A DNA stretch of 22,305 bases. It comes from Porphyromonadaceae bacterium. Its GTDB lineage: Bacteria > Bacteroidota > Bacteroidia > Bacteroidales > Dysgonomonadaceae. Below are positions 1 to 8,374 of this stretch, in pieces; the first letter of the stretch is position 1, and each line of letters starts with the position of its first letter. Position numbers and translations under genes: made by a program. Under the pieces are notes generated by a model. It made no database searches, was not told the DNA's origin, and worked only from the letters and a program-made list of their open reading frames with translations. The stretch lies in the NCBI GenBank assembly GCA_022840285.1, contig JALHIE010000076.1:6254-28558 (forward strand). Direction: 5' to 3'.

Positions 1-1062
1 CAAGCCGTTTTCTGCCATCTTCAGACAGACATCCCAAGCCTCCTTGCCGTTGTGGGGCTCAATAACAATGGCGTTGAGCAACCCTTTCCCGCGGACCTGT
101 TTTACAAACGGACTGTCAAGCTTGCTCGTTTCGTCGCGGAAGATTTCTCCCAGGTACCCGGCCTTCTCCGCCAGTTTTTCTTCCTTTACCACTTCCAGCG
201 CCGCGGTGGCCACTTTGCAGGCGATGGGAAATCCTCCGAATGTAGATCCGTGCTGGCCGGGTTTAATGGTCATCATGATCTCGTCGTCGGCGAGCACGGC
301 AGAAACCGGCATAACGCCCCCGGAGATGGCTTTGCCGAGAATAACGATGTCGGGACGGATCTCCTCGTGATCGCAACACAGCAGCTTGCCTGTACGCGCG
401 ATCCCGGTCTGCACTTCATCCGCTATAAACAGGACGTTGTGCTGTTCGCAGAGCTGTTTACACGCTTTCAGGTATCCGTCATCGGGAACAAAAACGCCTG
501 CTTCCCCCTGGATGGGTTCAACGAGAAACCCGGCTATCTTGTCGCCTTTTGTTTCGAATACCTGCCGAAGCGCATCCACATCGTTGTAGGGGATGACCTC
601 AATTCCCGGTGTGTACGGTCCATAATCGGCACGGGCCTCGTCATCGGTAGAGATGGAAACGATCGTAACGGTTCGTCCGTGAAAATTTCCCTCGCAAGCG
701 ACAATAACGGCCTCGTTTGCGGGAATTCCTTTTTTCAGGTAACCCCATTTGCGGGCGAGTTTCAACCCGGTTTCAACGGCTTCTGCTCCCTCGTACGGGC
801 CCAGGCAGTCGTTGTGAAATGCGCGCGAAGTGAGACACAATGTTTCTGCCTGTTCGGTCAGCGCCCTTACTATCTTCGGGTGACAGTGTCCCTGATTTAC
901 TGCGGAATAAGCAGAAAGGAAGTCGAAGTATTTCTTGCCATCAACATCCCAGACATAAACGCCTTTCCCTCTGGACAGGACAACGGGCAGCGGGTGATAA
1001 TTGTGCGCCCCAAAACGATCTTCCTGGTCGATAAATCGTTGTGCTCTTTCTGAAATTATCAT
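1..1062 (-). CDS. rocD: Ornithine aminotransferase, C-terminus cut by window edge
   Basis: A PLP-dependent class III aminotransferase that moves the delta-amino group of ornithine to 2-oxoglutarate, giving glutamate semialdehyde and glutamate in the cytoplasm. The minus-strand frame is open from the ATG at 1060-1062 to base 1, giving 354 codons; the family is usually about 400 residues, so roughly the last 50 are missing. Seen in order: the N-terminal RFGAHNYHPLPVVLSRG, FLSAYSAVNQGHCHPKI, the CEGNFHGRTV segment, EPIQGEAGV, ADEVQTGIARTG, and the PLP lysine in LGKAISGG (Lys244). HNYHPLPVV favours ornithine over acetylornithine or GABA aminotransferases. The usually conserved GGNP step reads GGFP here (about residue 273). 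The gene starts 20 bases after the DUF1080 gene on the same strand, so co-transcription is possible. No promoter was recognised in the gap. Confidence 0.93.
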   Translation of the reverse strand, partial: MIISERAQRFIDQEDRFGAHNYHPLPVVLSRGKGVYVWDVDGKKYFDFLSAYSAVNQGHCHPKIVRALTEQAETLCLTSRAFHNDCLGPYEGAEAVETGLKLARKWGYLKKGIPANEAVIVACEGNFHGRTVTIVSISTDDEARADYGPYTPGIEVIPYNDVDALRQVFETKGDKIAGFLVEPIQGEAGVFVPDDGYLKACKQLCEQHNVLFIADEVQTGIARTGKLLCCDHEEIRPDIVILGKAISGGVMPVSAVLADDEIMMTIKPGQHGSTFGGFPIACKVATAALEVVKEEKLAEKAGYLGEIFRDETSKLDSPFVKQVRGKGLLNAIVIEPHNGKEAWDVCLKMAENGL

Positions 1063-1082
1063 AAGCGAAGGTTTTGATTTCG

Positions 1083-1721
1083 TCACATCCTGGTCAGGAC
1101 CAGGTTCCGGAACAGGATTTCTTTCCCCTCGCTCTGTAAACCGATGTTTCCTTCTTTAACCATGCCGGTCCCCCTGTTCTGATGCACGTCATTCACATAA
1201 ACGTCAATTACCCCTTCCTGAACCGTAATCTTCACCTTATTCCATTCGCCGGCCGGATTTTCGCTTGAGGGTTGTTTTTTCTGGACAACCGGAAATTTCG
1301 GTCGTTCCGTTACTCCCTCGGGAAGCGTGTACTCCTTCATGTCGGATCCGGCAAGCAGTACAAAGTCGCCCGCCTTGCCTGCTGCCAGCTGCACTTCAAT
1401 ACCTGTGGCAAACGGATTTTTCGGATCTTCTATCAGCACAAAGATTCCGCTGTTGCTGGCCTCTCCGGCCCAGCGGTATTCCAGCTCGAGGGTGTAGTTG
1501 GTGTATTTTTCTTTCGTATACATATAGCCCAGGGGCTCCCCTTTTATGGCGATCTGGCCCTCTTTTACCGTGTACACCTGATCCCCGGGAACGGCATCGT
1601 TCTCGACGATAAAGTTCCAGTTCGACAAGTCTTTTCCGTTGAAAATTTTTCCGTTGTCTTGCGTACAACCTGAAGCAAAAACAATTAGCGCAGCGAATAC
1701 AAGTAGATTTGTCTTTTTCAT
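1083..1721 (-). CDS. DUF1080 (3-keto-disaccharide hydrolase-type) lipoprotein
   Basis: A 212-residue lipoprotein made of one DUF1080 domain (PF06439), a concanavalin-like beta-sandwich. Some members hydrolyse or eliminate 3-keto-glycosides; many are uncharacterised. Seen: signal peptide MKKTNLLVFAALIVFASGC with the lipidated cysteine at residue 19, then IFNGKDLSNW, NSGIFVLIED, GEWNKVKI and a closing GNIGLQSEGKEILFRNL, all typical of the family. I chose the ATG at 1719-1721 because it begins a normal signal peptide; an upstream in-frame ATG at 1760 would add 13 non-signal residues. No catalytic residue can be named with confidence. It precedes the ornithine aminotransferase gene, an odd pairing. 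The substrate is unknown. Confidence 0.85.
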   Translation of the reverse strand: MKKTNLLVFAALIVFASGCTQDNGKIFNGKDLSNWNFIVENDAVPGDQVYTVKEGQIAIKGEPLGYMYTKEKYTNYTLELEYRWAGEASNSGIFVLIEDPKNPFATGIEVQLAAGKAGDFVLLAGSDMKEYTLPEGVTERPKFPVVQKKQPSSENPAGEWNKVKITVQEGVIDVYVNDVHQNRGTGMVKEGNIGLQSEGKEILFRNLVLTRM

Positions 1722-1757
1722 TTGATGTATAAATAGTTGGTGGATATATCTCGTTAA

Positions 1758-1765
1758 CAAAGTTA
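1758..1765 (-). promoter_or_regulatory. Candidate -7 box for the DUF1080 gene
   Basis: On the minus strand this reads TAACTTTG, matching the Bacteroidota -7 consensus TAnnTTTG, and lies 36 bases before the chosen ATG. No convincing TTTG at the -33 position was seen, so this is a weak call. It supports the downstream start at 1721, because the alternative start at 1760 would lie inside the box. Confidence 0.35.
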
Positions 1766-1848
1766 GGAAAAATTGCCGAGAATCCGCGCAGGATTTGGTG
1801 ATAAAAGAAGAACGGCAGGGGATATAGTCCTAAAAAAGCAAAAAATGA

Positions 1849-1879
1849 TTGTGAGATAGGCAATAAATGCATATTTTTG
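1849..1879 (+). promoter_or_regulatory. Promoter of the porX-tsaE-TPR operon
   Basis: TTG (1849-1851) and TATTTTTG (1872-1879) are separated by 20 bases, a close match to the Bacteroidota housekeeping pattern TTG-N19-21-TAnnTTTG. Transcription would begin a few bases past 1879, about 30 bases before the porX ATG at 1915. This rules against the in-frame ATG at 1867, which lies upstream of the -7 box. Confidence 0.65.
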
Positions 1880-1914
1880 CTCAATTTACTGCAGACAAAC
1901 CATCAAAGAGAAGA

Positions 1915-3459
1915 ATGAACAAAGCGCACATCCTATGGGCGGACGATGAAATTGACCTGCTCAGGCCCTACATCCTTTTTTTGGAAGAAAAGGGGTACGG
2001 GGTGGACGCCGTGAACAGCGGTCGCGACGCCGTTGAGAGGTGCCGCGAATCGTTTTACGACATCGTTTTTCTGGATGAGCACATGCCCGGATTGTCGGGC
2101 TTGGAAACGCTCGCCGAGATCGCTGCTTCTCATCCGGACCTGCCGGTAGTGATGATCACAAAAAGCGAGGATGAGGGGATTATGGACAAGGCCATCGGCA
2201 AGAAGATTGCCGATTACCTGATAAAGCCGGTCAATCCCAACCAGATCCTGATGACCATCAAAAAAAAACTGGAGAAAAACGAAATAATCAGCGAAACCAA
2301 CACCATCCATTACCGGGAGGAATTTGGCAGGTTGAGCAGTGAGATGAGCGAATGCCGTACAGCAGAAGATTGGAACGCATTGTATAAGAAATTGGTTTTC
2401 TGGGAGGTTGAATTCGCCCAATCGCAACATCCGCTGCAGGAGTTGTTGACGATGCAGAAATCGGAAGCGAACGGAGGGTTTGGGAAGTTCGTGAAGCGAA
2501 ATTACGAAAGCTGGTTGTCGAAAACCGGATCCGGACCGTTATTGAGCCACGAACTGTTTCAACAACGGATTTTCCCGGTTCTGGACAAGGGCGAAAAACT
2601 TTTTTTTATCCTGATCGACAATTTCCGGTACGACCAATGGCTGGCCATCAAGGACCTGGTGTCGGATTTCTTTATGTACAGCGAAGACACCTATTTCAGC
2701 ATTTTGCCCACGGCCACCCAATACGCCCGTAACGCCATCTTTTCAGGATTGATGCCGTTGCAGCTGACGAAAATGTTTGCCGGATTGTGGGTGGATGAAG
2801 ATGAGGAAGAGGGTAAGAATTTATCGGAAGAGCTGCTTCTCCGTTCCCAACTGGAAAGATTCAACCGGAAAGAGCGGTTTTCATACAACAAGATTGGTTC
2901 AAATGCCGATGGAGAGAAGCTTATGCAGAGTTTCACCGGACTGGAACACAATGAGCTGAATGTGGTGGTATTTAATTTCATCGATATGCTTTCACATGCG
3001 CGGACCGAATCGAAAATGATTCGTGAGCTGGCTCCGGATGAGCCGGCGTACCGGTCGCTTACGCGTTCCTGGTTCCGTCATTCACCCCTGTTTGGACTAT
3101 TGAAAAAGATCTCGGAAAAAAACGGTAGGGTGATCCTTACTGCCGATCACGGAACCATCCGGGTACGTCATCCGCAAAAGGTGGAGAGCGAGAAAAATGT
3201 TAACGCCGCTTTGCGTTACAAAGTGGGAAGAAACCTTTCGTATGACCCCAAAAAAGTGTTCAGCGTCACTCAGCCCGATAAAGCGGGGTTGCCCTCGCCA
3301 CACCTCAGCACAAGGTACATTTTTGCTCTTGGGGATGATTTTTTCGTTTATCCGAACCGTTTTAATCACTACGTCTCGTACTACGAAAATACGTTTCAGC
3401 ACGGTGGAATTTCCATGGAAGAGATGATTGTTCCGCTGGTAACGTTGCAAGCCAGGTAA
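1915..3459 (+). CDS. porX: PorX: response regulator with PglZ/alkaline phosphatase-like domain
   Basis: A cytoplasmic 514-residue response regulator. PorX is known in Porphyromonas and Flavobacterium as the partner of the histidine kinase PorY and is needed for type IX secretion. Residues 1-120 form a CheY-like receiver: the acidic pair D10-D11, phospho-acceptor D54 in FLDEHMPG, T82 and K104 in YLIKP. A helical linker follows. From about residue 210 there is a PglZ domain of the alkaline phosphatase superfamily: LIDNFRYDQW, LPTATQYARN (T266/T268), FNFIDMLSHAR, LTADHGT and a closing FQHGGISMEEM, which together supply metal-binding Asp and His residues. Structural work on PorX reported a zinc-dependent phosphodiesterase-type fold. 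The start at 1915 is chosen because the promoter lies between it and the alternative at 1867. tsaE starts 16 bases downstream. No porY or T9SS structural gene is in the window. Confidence 0.93.
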   Translation: MNKAHILWADDEIDLLRPYILFLEEKGYGVDAVNSGRDAVERCRESFYDIVFLDEHMPGLSGLETLAEIAASHPDLPVVMITKSEDEGIMDKAIGKKIADYLIKPVNPNQILMTIKKKLEKNEIISETNTIHYREEFGRLSSEMSECRTAEDWNALYKKLVFWEVEFAQSQHPLQELLTMQKSEANGGFGKFVKRNYESWLSKTGSGPLLSHELFQQRIFPVLDKGEKLFFILIDNFRYDQWLAIKDLVSDFFMYSEDTYFSILPTATQYARNAIFSGLMPLQLTKMFAGLWVDEDEEEGKNLSEELLLRSQLERFNRKERFSYNKIGSNADGEKLMQSFTGLEHNELNVVVFNFIDMLSHARTESKMIRELAPDEPAYRSLTRSWFRHSPLFGLLKKISEKNGRVILTADHGTIRVRHPQKVESEKNVNAALRYKVGRNLSYDPKKVFSVTQPDKAGLPSPHLSTRYIFALGDDFFVYPNRFNHYVSYYENTFQHGGISMEEMIVPLVTLQAR

Positions 3460-3475
3460 ATAGAAAAGTAAAAGT

Positions 3476-3910
3476 ATGCAGTTGAAAATTAATAATTTAT
3501 CCGAGATACATAAGGCCGCCGGACAATTTGTCGCCGGAATGGGAAACGATAAGGTTTTTGCTTTCTATGGCGCCATGGGTGCCGGAAAAACCACCTTTAT
3601 CAAAGCCGTTTGCGAAGAGTTGGGTGTGCAGGAGACGATTACCAGTCCCACGTTCGCCATTATCAACGAGTACAGGGACAGCGGAGGAAACTCCATCTAT
3701 CATTTCGATTTTTACCGCATCCAAAAACTGGAGGAGGCTTTCGATTTCGGTTACGAAGACTATTTCTACAGCGGAAACCTCTGCTTCATCGAATGGCCGG
3801 AACTGGTCGAGCCGCTTCTTCCCGCCAACACCGTAAGGGTTTGCATCACAGGGACAGATAATGGCACGCGGACAATCGAAACGAATAAAAAAAAATTACC
3901 CTATTCATGA
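3476..3910 (+). CDS. tsaE: tRNA threonylcarbamoyladenosine biosynthesis ATPase TsaE
   Basis: A 144-residue P-loop ATPase that works with TsaB and TsaD to make N6-threonylcarbamoyladenosine at position 37 of ANN-decoding tRNAs, in the cytoplasm. Seen: Walker A FYGAMGAGKTTF (Lys38), the family hallmark TSPTFAIINEY, then HFDFYRI and LCFIEWPELVEP. The length is normal for TsaE (about 135-150). The stop overlaps the start of the next gene in an ATGA junction at 3907-3910, so the two are probably translationally coupled. The gene lies 16 bases after porX. Pairing of tsaE with a PorX-type gene is, from general knowledge, a recurring order in Bacteroidota. Confidence 0.95.
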   Translation: MQLKINNLSEIHKAAGQFVAGMGNDKVFAFYGAMGAGKTTFIKAVCEELGVQETITSPTFAIINEYRDSGGNSIYHFDFYRIQKLEEAFDFGYEDYFYSGNLCFIEWPELVEPLLPANTVRVCITGTDNGTRTIETNKKKLPYS

Positions 3911-5436
3911 AAAGAATCGCTATATCCATTTGTATGTTCTTGTCCGCACTACTGGTCTCTTCGCAGGTGAATACCGACCGGGTGATGATGATCGGGAAAA
4001 ATGCCCTGTACTTCGAAGACTATGTGCTCGCAATACAGTATTTCAACCAGGTGATTGGCGCCAAGCCTTACCTGGCCGACCCTTACTACTTCAGGGCCAT
4101 GTCGAAGTTTATGCTCGATGATTTTAAAGGCGCCGAAGAGGATGCGAACCTCTGCATCGAACGGAACCCCTATTATACAGCAGCCTATCAGCTACGCGGA
4201 GCGGCCCGGCAGAACCAGGAAAAATTTGAACTGGCGGCTGCCGATTACCAGCGGAGCCTGGAGTTTTTCCCCGAAGACCGGCTCACGTTGGTGAACATGG
4301 GTATCGTGAACGTTGAGCTGAAGCATTATGACGTGGCGGAAAAATTTTTCGAAGTGTTGCTGCGCCGCTTCCCCGATTACGTTCCGGGATACCTTACCCG
4401 CGGACAGATGAACCTGGAGAGGAAAGATACACTGAAAGCGCTGGCTGATTACGACAAGGCCATCGAAATCGATCCCTACACGGCACAATCTTTTTCTGCA
4501 CGCGGGTTGCTGCAGTTCCAGCTGAAAGATTACAACAAGGCGCTGGCCGACCTGGATGAGGCCATCCGGCTGGATCCCTATTTTACCGGAAATTACATCA
4601 ACCGGGGTTTGGTGAAATACAACCTGAACGACCTTCGTGGGGCGATGGCCGACTACGACCGGGTGATCGAGATGGATGAGAACAACCTGATAGCCCGATT
4701 CAATCGGGGGCTGCTGCGCGCTCAGGTTGCGGATAACAACCGTGCTATCAAGGATTTCGATAAGGTCATTGAGCTTGAACCCGACAACACGATGGCTTAC
4801 ATCAACCGGGCTATGCTGCACGCTGAGATCGGTGACAATGCGAATGCCATAGAGGATTTAAACCTTGTGCTCAATGAACATCCCGATTTTTTTACGGGAT
4901 ATTACATGCGGGCTGAGATGAAACGCCAGTTGAACGACCTGCAGGGAGCGGAACGTGATTTCCTCGCTGCCCGGAACGAGGAGGCCAAGGCCAAAAAACG
5001 GGCCACAACGGATGCGGAGGATGGCAGGAAGAAGGTTGCGGAATCGAAAGATACCCGGGAAGAGACGGATAAGGACATCGATAAATTCAACCTGCTGGTG
5101 GTTGCCGACAAGGAAGCATCGCAAAAAAACCAAAGCAAATACCAGCGTGAATCGCGCGGGCGTGTGCAGGACCTGAACACAAAGGTGGCGTTGGAGCCTA
5201 AGTTTGTGCTGACCTATTACGATAAAGGGTTTGAAGTGAGCCGGCCGGTCTATTTCTCCGAATCAATGGAAAGAGCCAACGATCTGCTGAATCTTAATTG
5301 GAAGCTCAAGGCGGTAAATAACGAAGCTGCACTGAACGAGTTACAGGTGCAAACGCATTTCCGCTCCATCGATAATTTTTCGCGGCTGCTGGTGCAACAG
5401 CCAAACGATGCCAGGCTCTACTTTGGCCGGCATTAA
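3907..5436 (+). CDS. Secreted TPR-repeat protein, N-terminal part of a broken gene
   Basis: This encodes 509 residues with an N-terminal signal peptide (MKRIAISICMFLSALLVSSQ) and about nine tetratricopeptide repeats from residue 25 to 355, for example ALADYDKAIEIDPYTAQSFSARG. TPR arrays are protein-binding scaffolds, so a periplasmic or envelope role is inferred; the partner is unknown. A charged linker rich in K, E and D follows at about 355-395. The frame ends in LYFGRH followed by TAA at 5434-5436, in the middle of a TPR unit. The second half of the same unit, ALKDINRAIELQPDF, resumes at 5430 in the -1 frame. Alignment to the 34-residue TPR consensus suggests about 12 residues are missing, fitting a 34- or 37-base deletion. 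No slippery heptamer is visible at the junction. The start overlaps the tsaE stop. Confidence 0.85.
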   Translation: MKRIAISICMFLSALLVSSQVNTDRVMMIGKNALYFEDYVLAIQYFNQVIGAKPYLADPYYFRAMSKFMLDDFKGAEEDANLCIERNPYYTAAYQLRGAARQNQEKFELAAADYQRSLEFFPEDRLTLVNMGIVNVELKHYDVAEKFFEVLLRRFPDYVPGYLTRGQMNLERKDTLKALADYDKAIEIDPYTAQSFSARGLLQFQLKDYNKALADLDEAIRLDPYFTGNYINRGLVKYNLNDLRGAMADYDRVIEMDENNLIARFNRGLLRAQVADNNRAIKDFDKVIELEPDNTMAYINRAMLHAEIGDNANAIEDLNLVLNEHPDFFTGYYMRAEMKRQLNDLQGAERDFLAARNEEAKAKKRATTDAEDGRKKVAESKDTREETDKDIDKFNLLVVADKEASQKNQSKYQRESRGRVQDLNTKVALEPKFVLTYYDKGFEVSRPVYFSESMERANDLLNLNWKLKAVNNEAALNELQVQTHFRSIDNFSRLLVQQPNDARLYFGRH

Positions 5437-5942
5437 AAGATATCAACCGGGCTATTGAGCTGCAGCCTGATTTCCTGCAGCCCTACTTTGTACGCGCAGT
5501 GATTATGACCAAGCAACTCGAGATTGATCCGTTGCTTCCTCCCGAGACGGTTGCGCAGGAAGCTCCCGTGGGCGTAAACCCGATTGACAGGTTGAAAGAG
5601 TTGCCTCAGATTGCCCGGCCGAAAGTACCCGAGGTATCCACGAAATCGTTCCGGTACGATGCCATTTTAAAGGATTACGAAACGATCCTGAGACTTGATC
5701 CCAATTTTATTTTTGCCTACTACAACATGGCCGAGATTTACAGTCTCGAGAAGGATTATCGAGCCGCAATAGACAGCTATACCCAAGCGATAAAGATTGA
5801 ACCGCAGTTTGCCGAAGCCTATTTCAACCGGGGGTTGTCGAGGCTGTCGATCGGCGAAACTGCGGTTGGGCTGGACGATCTCCGAAAGGCCGGAGAGTTG
5901 GGTGTCGTGGAGTCGTACAGCATCATCAAACGGATGCAGTAA
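5430..5942 (+). pseudogene. C-terminal fragment of the same TPR gene, out of frame
   Basis: Read from GCA at 5430 in the third frame, this gives 170 residues: the second half of a TPR unit (ALKDINRAIELQPDF), a proline-rich stretch with PLLPPETVAQEAP, and two to three further TPR units such as YDAILKDYETILRLDPNF and AAIDSYTQAIKIEPQF. It ends with IIKRMQ and TAA at 5940-5942. The first in-frame ATG is at 5499 and has no clear leader, so separate translation is doubtful. With the part ending at 5436 it would make a protein of about 690 residues once the missing stretch is restored. The break could be a real mutation or an assembly error. The stop lies 3 bases from that of the convergent GH95 gene. 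Confidence 0.75.
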
Positions 5943-5945
5943 GCG

Positions 5946-8363
5946 TTATTGGATAAATTCCAGTTTTGCTTCCTGCCCCGCTTTCAGCACTACCGAAACA
6001 TACCCGTTTTCGGCGGTTAACGCTTTTCCATTCTGTTTTACCGCTGTCGCGTAACCCGGTACTTTCACCCTGAATGTGTTGCCGGTTAGCGCCCGGACGG
6101 TTGCTGACGACAACCGGTTGTTGCTCCAGGTTGCATCTGCTTCACCGCCGCCGCGGACACGCAGGCCCTTGAAACTTCCGGTCGACCAGTTGTCGGGCAG
6201 GGCAGGCAGCAATTGAATGTAGCCGTCCTGGCTTTGAATCAACATTTCAGCAATCCCAGCCGTACCGCCCAGGTTGCCATCGATCTGGAACGGTGGATGC
6301 GCGCAGAACAGGTTGGCGTACGTCCCGGCCCCGCGATTCATTTGCACTTCACTTCCGGAAGTGGGCTCCAGCAGGCTTTTAAGCAGTTTATAAGCACGGT
6401 TCCCGTCGTGCAGGCGTGCCCAGAAATTGATTTTCCACGCACGAGACCATCCGGTACCGGCGTCTCCGCGGCGTTCCAGTGTTTCGCGAGCTGCCGCCGC
6501 CAGTTCAGGCGTGGTGTTCGGCGATATCTGGTTTGACGGATACAACCCGTAGAGGTGCGACACGTGTCGGTGCTTGGGATCCACCTCCTTATAGTCCTCG
6601 AGCCACTCCTGCAAGTACCCTTCGGGGCTGACCTGCATGGGAGGAAGTTTCGGCAGTGTTTCCCGAATGTCGGCGGTTGTCCCGTCTTCAATGCCGAGAA
6701 CGGCTGCTGCCGACAAGACGTTGGTAAACAGCTCGTTCACGATCTGTACATCCATGGTCGGGCCCATACATACGTAAACGGGACTGCTACTCCCGGGCAT
6801 ATAAAACGCATTTTCGGGAGAAGACGACGGAGCAGTAACAAGCCACCCGTTTTTGGGCTCGGCAATCATGCTGCTGAGGAAGAACTGCGCTGCCCCGGCG
6901 AGCGTCGGGTAAACAGCGCGCAGGTATTCCTTATCCTGCGTAAAGGCATAATGTTCCCAAAGATGTTCACAAAGCCAGGCTCCTCCCGTGTTGGTCGCTC
7001 CCCACGAGGCATGTTCGCCCGGAGCGGTGAACTTCCAGGGGTTGCTCATCATATGAGCCAGCCAGCCGTCAGCGCCGTAAAAAGCTCTTGCGGTAGCTTC
7101 TCCCGAGGGCACAATCGATTGGGTGAAATCGATCAGGGGTTTATGCAGTTCCGAGAGGTTGCACACTTCCACCGGCCAGTAGTTCATCTGTACATTGATA
7201 TTCAGGTGGTAATCACCGTTCCAGGGGGTCTGTACCCGGTTAGCCCATAAGCCCTGAAGGTTGAGCGGCAGCGAGTTCTCGTCGGTCCCGCTGATCATCA
7301 GGTAACGGCCGTACTGAAAATAGAGAGCGGCAAATGCGGGATCATCGTCTGTCTGGAAGCCGGCAAGCCGCTCGTTGGTGGGTGTGGCGTTGTCCTGCTC
7401 GCCTAACCGTAGTTCCACACGATCGAACTTTTCTTTGTAAGAGTCAGCATGCGCCCGTTTCATTTTTTCGAACGAGGAGTTTGTTGCCTGCTCGAGCAAA
7501 CGGTCTACTGTCGATGTGTAGTTTTTGTCGAGCATGTCGGTGGAGGTGGAGACGAGAATGACGGCCTCATCGGCATTAGCGATAGCCAGGGTATTGGAGC
7601 CCGCGGTCAGCTCCCCGCCTTTGTTCACGATTTGTACCTTGGTAAGGTAGCGGACACCCTTGTCGGTATCGTATCCATCGTTGAGCTGCCCTTCCATGAT
7701 GAGGGTATTCTCTTTTACCGAAACGGTTGCTCGTTCGGGACGGCTCAGGCTTACTTCAAATGAGACTGACCCTTTCTTGTCGGCAGCCACGCGGACAGCT
7801 AGCACATCGTCGGCGTGGGACGAGATATACTCGCGCGTATAGGTGGTTTCACCTTTGGTAAACACGGTGGATGCCACCGCATCGTTGAGCGAAAGTGTCC
7901 TCACGTAATTACTCGCATCTTCCGTTTGTGGGTAGGAGTAGTTTATGTGCAGGTCCCCTAGCATTTGAAAACAACCGTAGGGCGCATCTTTCCCGTTTCC
8001 GAAAGCAGAACCGAGCCCTCCGCACCGGAAATGATCATACATCATCCGTTGCGCTTCACCGTTTTTTCCGGTAAGCAGCAATTCCCGGATTTCCGACAGG
8101 TAAGCGAGCGCTTCGGGATTCACCGCTTCAGGATCTTCACTGCCCGACCACATGGTGATATCGTTGAGCACAACAAGCTCTTGGTCTATTCCGCCATCCG
8201 GCATCATGCCGATGCGTCCGTTGCCGAGAGGCAGGGTCTCTTCCCACGCCGCAGCAGGGGTGTTAAAGCGCAGAGCAAGCTCCTGGGCCGTTTCTGCGGG
8301 TGCCGTACAGGAAAGCAGTGCCACGGCTGCAAGGAGGGTAGATAAAAGTTTCATCGTGTTCAT
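5946..8363 (-). CDS. GH95 alpha-L-fucosidase (alpha-1,2-type), lipoprotein
   Basis: An 805-residue GH95 enzyme, predicted to remove terminal alpha-1,2-linked L-fucose with inversion; some GH95 members are alpha-L-galactosidases. Seen: lipobox signal LLAAVALLSC (Cys19), the N-terminal family block WEETLPLGNGRIG and LNDITMWSG, then the catalytic region. N388 and N390 in YHLNINVQMNYWP, E517 in SSSPENAF and D695 in QIDGNLGGTAG correspond to the Asn pair, Glu and Asp described in Bifidobacterium AfcA. The length is normal for a catalytic module without an added binding domain. ATGs at 8363 and 8354 both precede the signal; 8363 is chosen because it lies 11 bases after the GH110 stop. It is the last gene of the susC operon and meets the TPR gene tail to tail with a 3-base gap and no terminator. 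Confidence 0.93.
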   Translation of the reverse strand: MNTMKLLSTLLAAVALLSCTAPAETAQELALRFNTPAAAWEETLPLGNGRIGMMPDGGIDQELVVLNDITMWSGSEDPEAVNPEALAYLSEIRELLLTGKNGEAQRMMYDHFRCGGLGSAFGNGKDAPYGCFQMLGDLHINYSYPQTEDASNYVRTLSLNDAVASTVFTKGETTYTREYISSHADDVLAVRVAADKKGSVSFEVSLSRPERATVSVKENTLIMEGQLNDGYDTDKGVRYLTKVQIVNKGGELTAGSNTLAIANADEAVILVSTSTDMLDKNYTSTVDRLLEQATNSSFEKMKRAHADSYKEKFDRVELRLGEQDNATPTNERLAGFQTDDDPAFAALYFQYGRYLMISGTDENSLPLNLQGLWANRVQTPWNGDYHLNINVQMNYWPVEVCNLSELHKPLIDFTQSIVPSGEATARAFYGADGWLAHMMSNPWKFTAPGEHASWGATNTGGAWLCEHLWEHYAFTQDKEYLRAVYPTLAGAAQFFLSSMIAEPKNGWLVTAPSSSPENAFYMPGSSSPVYVCMGPTMDVQIVNELFTNVLSAAAVLGIEDGTTADIRETLPKLPPMQVSPEGYLQEWLEDYKEVDPKHRHVSHLYGLYPSNQISPNTTPELAAAARETLERRGDAGTGWSRAWKINFWARLHDGNRAYKLLKSLLEPTSGSEVQMNRGAGTYANLFCAHPPFQIDGNLGGTAGIAEMLIQSQDGYIQLLPALPDNWSTGSFKGLRVRGGGEADATWSNNRLSSATVRALTGNTFRVKVPGYATAVKQNGKALTAENGYVSVVLKAGQEAKLEFIQ

Positions 8364-8374
8364 TTTGGTTGTGG

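Noticed and set aside
52..1053. A long plus-strand open frame of 333 codons
   Set aside because: It is the antisense shadow of the ornithine aminotransferase, whose minus-strand translation matches a known family throughout.
1867..1914. Earlier in-frame ATG for porX, adding 16 residues
   Set aside because: It lies upstream of a well-placed -7 box at 1872-1879, and the receiver domain starts normally at 1915.
5425..5440. Programmed ribosomal frameshift in the TPR gene
   Set aside because: No X-XXY-YYZ heptamer is in register before the TAA, and the TPR unit lacks about 12 residues, which slippage would not restore.
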